A stretch of DNA of 64,000 nucleotides from Apostichopus japonicus (Eukaryota > Echinodermata > Holothuroidea > Aspidochirotida > Stichopodidae): assembly GCF_037975245.1 (NCBI RefSeq), contig NC_092583.1:5303264-5367263 (forward strand), written 5' to 3'. The notes under the pieces were generated by a model, which did no database searches, was not told where the DNA came from, and worked only from the letters and a program-made list of their open reading frames with translations. Shown here in pieces: positions 24,401 through 36,400 of the stretch. A program made the translations under genes and the position numbers. Numbering within the stretch: the first letter of the stretch is position 1; each line of letters opens with the position of its first letter.

Positions 24401-27400
24401 GATATGATACTGCCCTCATTAAATGCTGTGGTGGCGATGGACACTGAAGACTACATGCCAAAGGTAAACATCTATATACTGAAGGTAGCACTACAAATGT
24501 ATCCAGAAATTAGAGGGAGGCAGGAGGGAAGGGAATGTGTTTCTGAAAAGTCTACCCATCATGTCAACCAAACAAATTCCTAAATTTTATTGATGTCTCA
24601 TTCCAAACAAATTGTTCATGCTGAGAGTCAACTTTCATGTTCTGTCTGACAATATTTTCAAGTTAATAACAAGTTTAAGTTTGTTTTAGATGGCATTTTG
24701 TAATTTTTTATATATAAAAGCACCTCTGGAAATGAATATTCAAATGGTTTTCTTTTAAAGAGCAACATTTCAACAAACTGCTACATGTTTCTAAGCAATG
24801 ATTTAAATGAAATTCTGCATGAGCAATAAATGAACAGGTTTTACACTTGTTTGCTGCAATGAAAAACTGAATGTCATTCTTCAACAATGATGCATGACTA
24901 TATGGCTACATTATGAAGGGATTTATTTTATAAAATTAGGTATCCCAAATTTCTGCAGTTGTAACTGTTTTGGCGTTTGTGTTGCAACTGAGATGTTATC
25001 TACCTAAAGTTATTAATAAATATCTTTCAGGGAAGCCATGGAAAGTAAAGTTGTAATTACATTTCTCTTTCTTGTGACTTTTCATCATCTCTCTGTAGGG
25101 TCTGGTTTCTTTCTTGTCTGGTATTCTGTATGTAGCATGTTGCTATGGTGATGTTCAGCTCTTACTGTATAACTACATGAACAGGGAAGACTCCTCGTAT
25201 CAGAGTTTGGAAGGACCTTTGAAGAGTCGGGAGTTCCATCATCTTCACAACTATGCCACTCAAGATACTTGGAAGTTGGTTGTTACAGCCTGTGATCAAG
25301 CTAAAAATGAGAGACTAACATTTCATCTGGTCAGTGAAAAGTTTATACTTTTGGTTTTAATTCTTCCAAGAAATAATTCATGAAATGCAATATATTGGAG
25401 GTGTTTTTAATTTTTACAACGTTTGAAGGTAAAACAAAGAAATTTAATTTTCGTTGCACACCTCCATTTCCTGTAGTCTCTGTGAAAATCACCATTGTTT
25501 TTCCCTAACAGTAGCAATGAATTCAATTTCATTATTGGGTATATTTGTAGATAAGTATAAAATAAGTTGTATTGAGCATATGTGATTGTTTTGTTTAATT
25601 CATGCTGAATAATTTGTTCTCTTCTGCAGAATAATCTGGTCATTCAGCAGATAAAGTTGTTAGTGTTAGCTACGGAGCCAATAATCGGAGTTATCAAGGA
25701 CAGTCTCGTGAATCTCACATCAGGGCTGTTCACTGACTGCAGAGCATCCCTTAGCAATTTGAGTCCTTCCGGTACTTCTATAAGCAAATCCAAGTACCCA
25801 GCAGCTCACTTGCAGCGACTTACCAGCAATTATGCCATTCTAAGACATTACATGTCAGAGGTGGACAGAATTAACTTTGCAACTCTCCTCTCACAACTTC
25901 TCTTTGTCCATGAGCCCTTATTGGACTCTGGTGGGCAACATACCATGCTGCAACATGACACCTCTGGCTCTGAGCTTGCAATCAATTTCCTTGAAAGTGA
26001 TCTTTGCATGGAGGCAAGAGATCTTCAAAGTCACTTGTTAGCCAAAGCAGTTGAGGTCTTTTCCTCCTTGATGACTTCAAGGTATGTTTCATACAAGACA
26101 TGTGGATGTTCCTATGCAATTTTTGGAATGTCATTTAAGGTCAAGAGGGGTCAAACATGTTTTAAAATATAACTCAAACATTACATTTAAAGTGGAGATC
26201 TAGGTTCACTTGAGGATTAATAAAGTAAAAAAAAATTAGGATCCTTAGTAACATTAAATCTCAAAATTAAAACCAAGTTTATACTTCCTCTCATATATTC
26301 AGCTGATAGGTCATATTCTCCTCCCTGTTGATCTGCCTGTTGTTCTCATACACAAGGTACTCTCAGCCAGGGTATGTCAAATCAAAAAGTGGTGTTATTA
26401 TCATCTTGAGAAGCAAAGGGAGTTGTAGTTTCATCACATGATCATCCCTGTCACTGTATGAAATCAAAGTGGTTTTGACATTTCATGTACACAACTACTG
26501 TACTGTATGGATTTCAGAGGTTGCTTTCTTCCAACACAACAAAGAATTCTTGTTTCAAATGGAAAATCATTGGGATGTATTATGTCATTTCAACCATAGC
26601 TTGCTGGTGCAATAATGTATCTTTGATTTTAAACACACTGGAAGGAATAAGAGAAAAGTCTTGAATCTTGGAATTATTTCAATGTTTTACAGACCATCTC
26701 TACAAAAAGGCCAACATGTTCCAGAGCTACTGACAATATTGGACAACCCTAAAGACCTGCACCTTGTAATGAAAGTGATGAGTTCAGGAGATATGAATGT
26801 TCTACAAGATTCTCATCATCATTACATTGAAGTCTTTACTAAGGTATGGACTGTGTTAGTTTAGTTTATTGGATCGATAAAGTAAGAGGCAAGACTATGC
26901 AACATATTCTTGCACTTCTCATTTTACAGAAGGATATACTCTTGAGCTTCATAATTGAAACATTGGTTAAAGTACAAAATGACTGTCAACAGACTTATTC
27001 TTGGAAATGTTGAGAATGAATTATATGATGTGTCTGTTGTGAAATCAGTGGTTAAACTGTTTGTAGCCACTGTGATTTGAAAATGTCATATGTGTCTTGA
27101 AACAGTACCAGACTAATGTTTTAACAAGGAAAATCCAGGAGAAAATATTGTCACTGATCATGTTTAGGCAAGGTGTACTTTGGTGGTTTAATGATATTAT
27201 TTCAACAGGCGTCATACTATTCTTGTTTTATCTGCAGTAATCTATCACCTGGGATAACAGTTACATCGTCTGAATTAATTCATCTAGAAAGGCTAATGTC
27301 ATGCATGTTATTCATCCTTCAACTTCACATGGTCAAAAGAGCCATGTTTGTTAATAATATTTTTTGATCCAAGGCTGTTGCACTTTCACTAAAATGCAGA

Positions 27401-30400
27401 AGTTGAGTAGATCAAACAATCGGTCTCAAATTCTCTACAGACGAGGTATTTGTGAGAATATGTGAGATTGTGTTTGGTCATTCTTCTGTTATCTTAATGT
27501 TGATTGTAATCCTTTTCTGTCTGTATTACATTAAGTATTCATACATGAAATATTACTGTTTTGGTCATTTGCAGTTTCCAAGTGCACTGCCAGTTGCTGT
27601 CTGTATTGCATAAAGTATTCATACATGAAATATTACTGTTTTGGTCATTTTCAGTTTCTAAGTGCGCTGCCAATGGCTTTACTCCCACCGAATGACCAGG
27701 CCTGCTGTTTGGTGTCTCTAACATACCTTGACTCCTTGTTAACCAAGAGAAGTGAGCTTCCAACTGATGACCAACTTGTCTGTTTGTCTGGTATTAGGAG
27801 ACTAGCAATGGAATGTGTGAAAGAACTTCCAAAGTCAGATGCCATTTCGCAGATCGACATGAAGGCCATTATTCTTGAACTTGCTGCAAGTCATGTACAA
27901 TTAAGTCAACAGGTGGGCATTTTATGTTCCTATTGCATTAATTGATGTATGTTATTTATGAACCAATTTGTTTTGGTACTAAAAAGAGTTTGGTGCAGGA
28001 TGGATGTTAATGGTAAAACAAATCCAGAGATTATCTTGAATGACTCCCTCAAATATCTAAGGAAAATTTTGCTCTGTTTTGGAGATATTTAGGATAAAGT
28101 TGTGTCAGTTGGCTGGCATGTTGCCAATTTGTGATATTCATAATGCCAGTAGGATGTGAAACTTTCCCTTTGTGTTTCTTTTCATATTTTTGAGGTGAAT
28201 TTAAATTGTGGAAACACTTCTAAAGTTTTTTATGATTGCCGTTACGTTAGATTCAGCATATGCAAAACCCAACTCCATTACGAAAGAAACACATTGTAAG
28301 GCATAAAAAAAACCATGAAAATTCAATGTTATGTTGGTTGATGGTGGTATCATCCAACTGCCCAAGTCTTACCACTTTTCTGTGAAGGAAAATTACACTG
28401 GTGAAATCTCACAACTTATAAAAGATTTATTTTAGCTTTCTTGGATAGTTGTTCATCAATGATGTTGGTCAGGATTTGCTTCTTCTTCAAAGATACAAGT
28501 GTTGTAGTAAACAAAACTATTGAAATTATCTCATTATGTGTTTAAAATTAAAACCAGTCAAGGGATCTAGGTAAAAGGCAGAGTATGATTGGAAAAGAAC
28601 ATTATTCTCAAGCTGTGCACAATGCGGTTAGACTCAGCCCATGAGTGGTTTAGTTTGGGACATTACTTTTCTTTGTAATACATTTTCACTATCTTTAGTG
28701 TAAACTATTAATATCATTATTATATCCCATGAAACAAAGTTGCTCAATGAATTAAATGGATTGACCTTCAACTTGAGTACCTATGTCATCGATGTCATTT
28801 CAAACATACCCTTTATCGTGCAATGTGAGACAGACTTGGCTTTTAATATCACTTCAAATTGAAAGGCACAATTTCTCCACATGTTTTCTTGATTAGGTCT
28901 TGAGCAGCCAATCAGCGGAGAGTGTGGTGGCATTGCTTGAAATCACTCAATACACGACTGAGTTGATCTTCCATTGGCTGAGGAGAGAAAGGGTCTGGAC
29001 TGAGGGGAGTGGCTCTATCAAGGGTCTCATTAAGAAGGTCAGATAACTGCCTCATGCTTTCATTTATTATCTCATCTCCCTACATGTAATGTATAGGGAG
29101 ATGAGATATTCTACTGCACATCAGAAATGTGAGGATGTGTGTGTGTGTGAGTAAGCAAAAAAGGCCATAAGGCCAACCAAAATCAAATGTGGTTGGTAGG
29201 TGCCTGACCAAGTAACCTTGTGCCTGCATGATTGATGACATCATAGGTTTAAGGTCAGAGGTCAGTTAAGATAAAAATTGGTTTTCAGCCTTTTTCTGCT
29301 TATCAACATGTAGGAAAAATTCATTAAACCAAAGATATGCAGAGAAAAGATGTTGGTGTTTAGGGTCAAGGACAATGGTCAGTTGAGGTCAAAGGTAAAT
29401 TTGGCCTAATTTGTGAGAAAAAGTGTTTCGCAAACTCCTCCCACACTGTAAGTGTGTTCAAGTTTAAGCTAACTGTGTGAAGATATGGCATACATTGTAG
29501 CAAAATTACAATGCCAAGAGTAAAGTCATGAAGAAGGTGAGATGTGCAACTCCATGGATTGATTGCCATCTTGTTGTTCTTGTGCCATGGAATTGATTGC
29601 CATCTTGTTGTTCTTGTGCCATGAAATTGATTGCCATCTTGTTGTTCTTGTGCCATGGAATTGATTAAATTGCCAGTGCCTGCTTAGACTGCTGGTTGTA
29701 AGAGTGTATATTGGATTAAACTACAGGAGCATCCAACCCTTTTTAATTACGGTCGCCATGGTCGCATTGGCGACCAAAATTCTCGGCTGGCGATGAGAAT
29801 TTCTGGAAAAATTAATGCTAGTCGCCAGCCCTATAAATACTGTGGCGACCAGATTTTGCAACTGAAAATTTCACCAATGCTTTACAAAAATCTGAAATGT
29901 ACTTACTGACTAAACGCACGTTGCTATAAAATTAATATTGAATGGATTTCCCGTTCCAAAAAATCGCAAAGTACAAAGCAACAATAATTTCCTAAGACCG
30001 CTGTACACACATGTCGTAGTTGTCTACGTACCATACCGTTGTAACATGCATCTAATTCCCATTGACATTAGTCACAGATTATAAGTAGGTCATCGACATT
30101 CGAACTTGGCAACTTGCCCAAGTTCATCGCACCGTGGGAACGACACTACACATTGAACACGCTGATACATTTTCTCGCCATCTGGACGCCTGTAGTGTAA
30201 ATTTTGGTGTAATATGCAAATTATTGTACTGCGCGGTTAAAACTTAACCTTATTGCTACACAAATATTTTGGGAAGCTGTTGTAGAAGTTACTTTTGTAT
30301 CAAATGTTAAGTACTGTAAGGTACTATAATTTATAAAAAGAGGGTTTTCTTCAGGTGGTAAGGAAAAGGGATTTTCGGTGAACTGAATCTCTTTGTATAG

Positions 30401-33400
30401 TATTTGGATACTTAAAATGACAATGTACATGCAATTTCTATTTGTCTTTAAGTAAGCTCTACTTAGCATTTTTAACCTTTGTGGATCTTTATTGGAATAA
30501 ATACGAAATGTATTGTTTTACGCCAGTATTTAACGGTAAGCATTTTTAAATTGTTGTACGTGTTTATACGTATTAATACGATTCTGTGCGCGTAAACGTG
30601 TCCAGTTATACGTGAGCGGTACTGTAGCTATCATTTACGTTACGGTATTGTCCCATACATGTGTGTACACATGGGTCTTATGTTGCCACGACTATCAAAA
30701 CGCGGGAATTAGAACTTAATCGTACCATAATTAAGGCCCGTGTGTACACACATGTATGGGACAATACCGTAACGTAAAACGATAGCTACAGTACAGCTAC
30801 ATGACAAGAATTAGTTCATTAGCCATATGTTGCATTTTTCAGCTCTCTTGACTTCAACTTAGTGAAACTTTATCTCTTCTGCAAACAAACTGATTAGTTT
30901 GGAAGAGTTGATTTGATCGCACCTTGACATTCTACCTTGATCTGATAGTGATTTGGCTACTAGTTTTGTGAAGAGTTGCGTAATAGGCAGCTCAACTGAG
31001 GTGTGAAAAGATGAGAAAAAGATGGGAAAAACCTGCCGTTCAGTACAAACGGCAGGTTTTTCGATGCAACCTAAAGCTAATGTACAATTTCGTGGCATGT
31101 ATAATTTATAGCACAACTTAAGTCATTTGAAGTTCGGGTATAGCGGTATAGTGCGGTTTTAAAACTAGAGTCACTCACTTTGCCTTTCTTCACTGGATTA
31201 ATTTAGACGTAGTTCATAAAATGTCTCGGCAACTTTCTTTAGCGAATTGTTTGGGAAAAAAGAGAAAAGTAGACGATGGGGGGCTCTCAAGTTCGTCGTT
31301 TGAATGTGCTGAGGATTCTGAGGAAATAGAAACTTTCCCAAGTACGTCAAGCAAGACAAAACCACTTCAAGCAAAAAAAGTTCAAAAGGTGGCAAGGAAG
31401 TTTAACGAAAGTTGGTTAAAAGACTTTCCATGGGTGAAATACATGAAAGAATCTGGACAGATGTTTTGTAGTGTTTGTGAGCAGTACCCTCATCTGGCAG
31501 ATAAAAAAACCAAACTTGTTCAAGGCACGGATATCCTTAAGAGAGAAACGCTTGTGCTTCATTCAAAATCGAAAGCTCATTTTAAATGTGAAGAGCACAA
31601 GAAAGTAGTCGAGAATCCTTGTCAGCAACCACTGGCGCATGCAGCTCGCAGGATGCAAGCATCTAAGTATAAACATTTAACAGTACTTTTCAACACCTCA
31701 TACTACGTTGCCAAGCAGAACTTAAGTTTTATGAGCTTCTCAGGTTTGTGTGGGTTGCAGGAAAAAAATGGTATTCCTGTCGAGGATCAGTATGTTCATA
31801 ATCAAAAATGTGGGGAGTTTATCGAGCACATTGCTGCTGTTCTACGGGATGAAACACAATCGAGCATGAATGCTGATTCATCGACACGGGCCCGGCCTTT
31901 CTCCATCATTTGCGATAGTTCCACCGACAGGGCCATGCTTGAGAACTGTAACATTTACGTCAAATTCACCGACGAAGATTCCCCAAAGACAATGTTATGG
32001 AAGGTTATCCCATTGGAACAAGCAAATGCAGATGGGTATTTCGCAAAAATTAAAGAAAGTTTTGGCGTTGAAAACTGGGACGGAATAAAAGATTCCATTT
32101 TAGCTTTAGGGGCAGATGGGGCAAGTGTTATGAGTGGCTGTGAGGGAGGGTTGTTTGGCAAGATAAAGCAAGAAATCCCAAAGGTGATTTATGTTCATTG
32201 TAGTGCACATCGACTACAGCTCGCACTGCAAGATGCTTGGAAGAAGATACCGTACATGTCGACTTTTGACACAACCATTTGCAGCATTTATGCATTGTAC
32301 CATAGATCGCCCAAGAAAACAACTCAGCTTGAAGAAATAGCCGCCATTTGTAACCAGACAGTCAATAAATTCCACACTATTCACGCGGTTCGATGGGTGG
32401 CCAGTAAGCACAGAGCTACCAAAGCATTGGTCAAAAACTTGAAGCCAACTATCTTACATCTCCAAAACATGGGGGCAGCGGACACAACAGATGCGGCAAC
32501 TGCACGAGGGCTGCTTAAAACCATATCATCATACAAGTTTGTTTCCTTTCTACATTTTGTAACTGACTATTTAAACCCCCTGTAGCAACTGTCTGTTACT
32601 CTTCAGAAGGACACCATAGTCGCGGCACAACTACCCCACGTCATAAATTCAACCATCATCAGCTTGGATAACTTGAAAGAAAGTCCGAAGTCGGGAAGTT
32701 TTTCCGAAATGTTTTTCAACGAAGTTGGAGAGACAAATTTGTACCATGGTATTGTTTTGAGCGGCATTGGGGCGAAAGATTGCTTTGTCGAGCATTCTCA
32801 AAAACTTGTAGCAGAAACGAAAACTGCCATACAAAAGCGCCTAGTAGAGGACGAAGATACAACAATACGCGCTTGCAGAATTTTCGACCCACGTACATGG
32901 AGCAAGTCCAGTGACAAACTAGCCCTCATCAACCAACTTGTCCATAGATTCGAACGCTTTCTACCCCTCGACGCAGCAAATGCAATACTCAAAGCTCACC
33001 AAGAATGGAACTCGAAGCGCACATAACCTCACTACAAACTGAAAAAAATATATATTCAGAGGTACATGATTACATCGTTGCCAGCTACACTGAATACCCT
33101 GTTATGCACAGTCTCCTCAACTTGATGGTTTCTTTACCCATTTCATCTGCTTGCTGTGAAAGGGGATTCTCGGCAGTCACTAGAATTAAAAGTGTCTACA
33201 GAACCTCACTCCTTCCCAAAACTCTGGACAATTTAATGCAAATCACTGTCAATGGCCCCCCACTTGCAGATTTTGATCCGATTCCAGCAATAGAACACTG
33301 GTACTGGGAAAACGATGGTCGAAAACATGTTCATGGACATCGAGTACCTGCACGCAAAAGTCGCTAAACAGAAACAGAAAATGCCGCAGAAGAAAGTAAC

Positions 33401-36400
33401 AGTGGAGAAAAGTAATAACTATGTCATGGATCTATTTATTGAGACTATACAGAACTTATCAGTTTGCCCGTTTTACAATCAATTCATGCTAGGCACGCAT
33501 GCTGTTTACTTTATTTACTAGTTAAAACTACAACTTACTGTTGTAGGCGTGGCTTTCGTATTTTGCGCTGACATCTTTGAGAGTTTGAACTCAGAAAATT
33601 ACATTATTTGGCAGTACGCCAGCCAGTCAGGGCCTGTACATGTGTTAACGTTATTAAATTTAGTGGTGTTTACGTTTATAAATTGTTTGACTGATATTTG
33701 TGTACGGACGGTCGGGACCTAGTATTTATACATTACGACCCTTTTTGAATTTGGGAATAACTTTAAAGTCAGGACTTGGCAAATCTGAACAGGTAAAATA
33801 TTTTTCACCGTACCATTTTGTTAGAAAATAATATACATTAGCCTATGTCATTATTTTAAAATCAAAATGTACTACTAGCCACTGTCATCAGTATAACTAC
33901 TAGCTTTCAAGTTCAACGTTAGTGTAGTAAGTACTGACAGTAGTGCTACTCGATGTTGAGCCTAAGCCTAGTGTTTTTTGTACTAATATTTAGCATATCA
34001 AAGTGGCGATCACATTTTCATTCTTGGCGACCAGAATTTGGGAAAATTAAAGATCTAGTCGCCACAGGATTTTCCTCCTGGCGACCTCATTCACTGGGGA
34101 ATTAAAAAGGGTTGGGAGCATCATACTCAACTTTCACAACTTGGTGTTTGTAACTTACAGTACCTGATGATAGACCTTTAGCAGGCATGTGTAGATGGTT
34201 TCAAAGAGTTCTTGAATGAGAGGTATGGATCCATAAGAAGGCATACAAATTTAAATTGATTGTTCATATGAACACCATGAATGTATTTCAATAAGGATAA
34301 TTGCAGCAGGAGCAGCCCTGTGTAGTGTTACAACATATTAAAGATACAACCTGATCATATCTTGTCATTACATTCAACTATATAATAAGGTTTCAATATT
34401 AAGAACAGCACTTTTTCAATCTGCTACAAATATTATGCTAATGCAAAATTAGATATTCAACATTTCAAATGAATCACATTTCATATTATATATGCAAGCA
34501 ATTAGGTGTACTGAGATTCTCTTATTTTTCTATTCCAGGTGAAATCTCTTACAAAAGAATTTGTGTCCGGAGAAAGTGATGAAAATGGTTTCGGTCAAAG
34601 ATCATCAGTCATTGATCTTACAGCTATCGTTTTTAGATTCTGCGAGAGGCATACTGAAAGTGTGCCATCCAATTTCCATGAATTTTCACAAACATTTTTC
34701 CAGTTTTTGAATGAATTCATCATCAGCATTGATTTCTCAAACTGTTCTCCAGCTATTGTCTACACAGTTTCATCAATATCTAACTTCTTTGTGAGTCTAA
34801 ATGAATGGAAGCCGACCAAAGAGAAAGAGGTTAGCCAAAATGCAAGCATACAGTCTCTGCAGAGTGCTTGGCTGAAAGCAGTGTTGCAGTGGTTGCCTAA
34901 ATGGAAACCATTAACCAAAGACAACAACTTGTCCAAGTTACTTCAAATGGCTACAGATAAATGCCTGAAGTTGGTATCAACAATGAATGAGGAACAACTA
35001 AGAGATGCATGGAGCTGTTTGTATCTTCTACTGGGATACCAAGAACATCATTTATCAACAGGTAGTTAAGAGACCCTTATTTGAATTTTTATTTTTATTT
35101 GCTTATAAAATGGACTCTATGTTGCTGTCCTTGTCAATACTTGCCCATGCATACACAAACATGCAAAGCATGATATTAGTTTGCAGTGTGTGAGTCTGAC
35201 TGTTGTAATGTGCTTATAAACTTTGGAACATTAACCAGATAATGTGATATGTTAATCATTTCCTCCTTGTTAGTGGGGTAAGGAGGACACGAGGGAGGTG
35301 AGTAGGATACTTCATGTAAATGGGTGTGAAACGATGATTGTTTTTACTTTTGTTGAGATGTTAGTCGAAACATGCCTTTTTTTCGGAAAATTGGCTCAGA
35401 AGTATGAAGAAACTATTAAGTACTTGTTTCACAAAAGCTCAATTATTCTAATCTTTGTTTTCATCCTCCTCCCATAAAAGAAACTCTCAGAACTTTCTTG
35501 TTTTTGTTGAAAGATATGCTAGGAACTTTCAAGGCAGCTGTACCTTTGATGGCCATCACAGAAATTGAGCAGTATCTAATAGAATCTATCAAATCATTGG
35601 TAAGTGGCTTAACATCATAACATGTTTCGAGTTTTTATTGGTATGCAGACATCTAAGGTTAGAATTATATAATAATTTCAATTTACATTTGTTCAATGAA
35701 GAAGTAATTTAATTTTGATCAGTGTTCATGATAGTGGTGCAAGCAACATGGTAAATAGCTCGATTCTACATTCTCTACTTTAGCTATTATGTTTAAGTTA
35801 TCAGGCTGTGTGGTTCTCAAAAGGAGTATTAGGGTAGCATATGCCCATTAAAAGCTCCATTGACTTACACACTAAATCACAAAAGTAATGTGGTCTCTAA
35901 GTCTAGATAGAAGTTCTCACTAGCTAAACGCTACCCATCACCGGATAGCTGACAAGTTGGCCTTTCATGGCACCATCAATTTTCCGTATCATGACCATGT
36001 AGACTTTTTGCTATCCGAGCCGGAAGTTTTCGTCACTTGTAAACAAATCTCTTCACTGAGTAGTAAACAATTTTCATACGCTGCTCCTGGGAGGCCTAAA
36101 TGGGTCTAAAATTGACCCAATTTTTTCACCACATGTACTTCCATTCATGCTCTTCAACATGCAAGCCACAAAAAAAACTAGATCATGATTGATAACAGGT
36201 CAAAAAAGATGTTCTCCTGCTGCTTTTCGGCACTTTTCCTGAAGGAGAACAATCGGGCGGATGGATATAGACTCTAATAGGAGTATGCCACCTTAGGCAT
36301 TGCATTGTATCTGTGCATTGTTCAACATCCACAATACTGCTGTGTTTAGACTTATACATAGCTACAAACAATGATGAGATCAAACGCCAGTGTTGGTGTA

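Larger units (their letters stand above)
29734..34114 (+). mobile_element. hAT transposon, 4381 bp, with terminal inverted repeats and target-site duplication
   Basis: The element is bounded by the exact 8-bp duplication GGAGCATC at 29726-29733 and 34115-34122. The terminal inverted repeats begin CAACCCTTTTTAATT at both ends (15 perfect bases). Inside each end lie several GTCGCC/GGCGAC words in both orientations (29751-29850 and 34002-34085), typical of hAT subterminal binding sites. A transposase frame runs 31221-33367 in the same orientation as URB2, whose intron 19 it occupies. Few lesions and intact ends indicate a fairly recent insertion. Confidence 0.93.

Noticed and set aside
31027-31061. 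Bacterial Rho-independent terminator
   Set aside because: The hairpin and T run fit the pattern, but it lies inside a eukaryotic hAT transposon within an intron.
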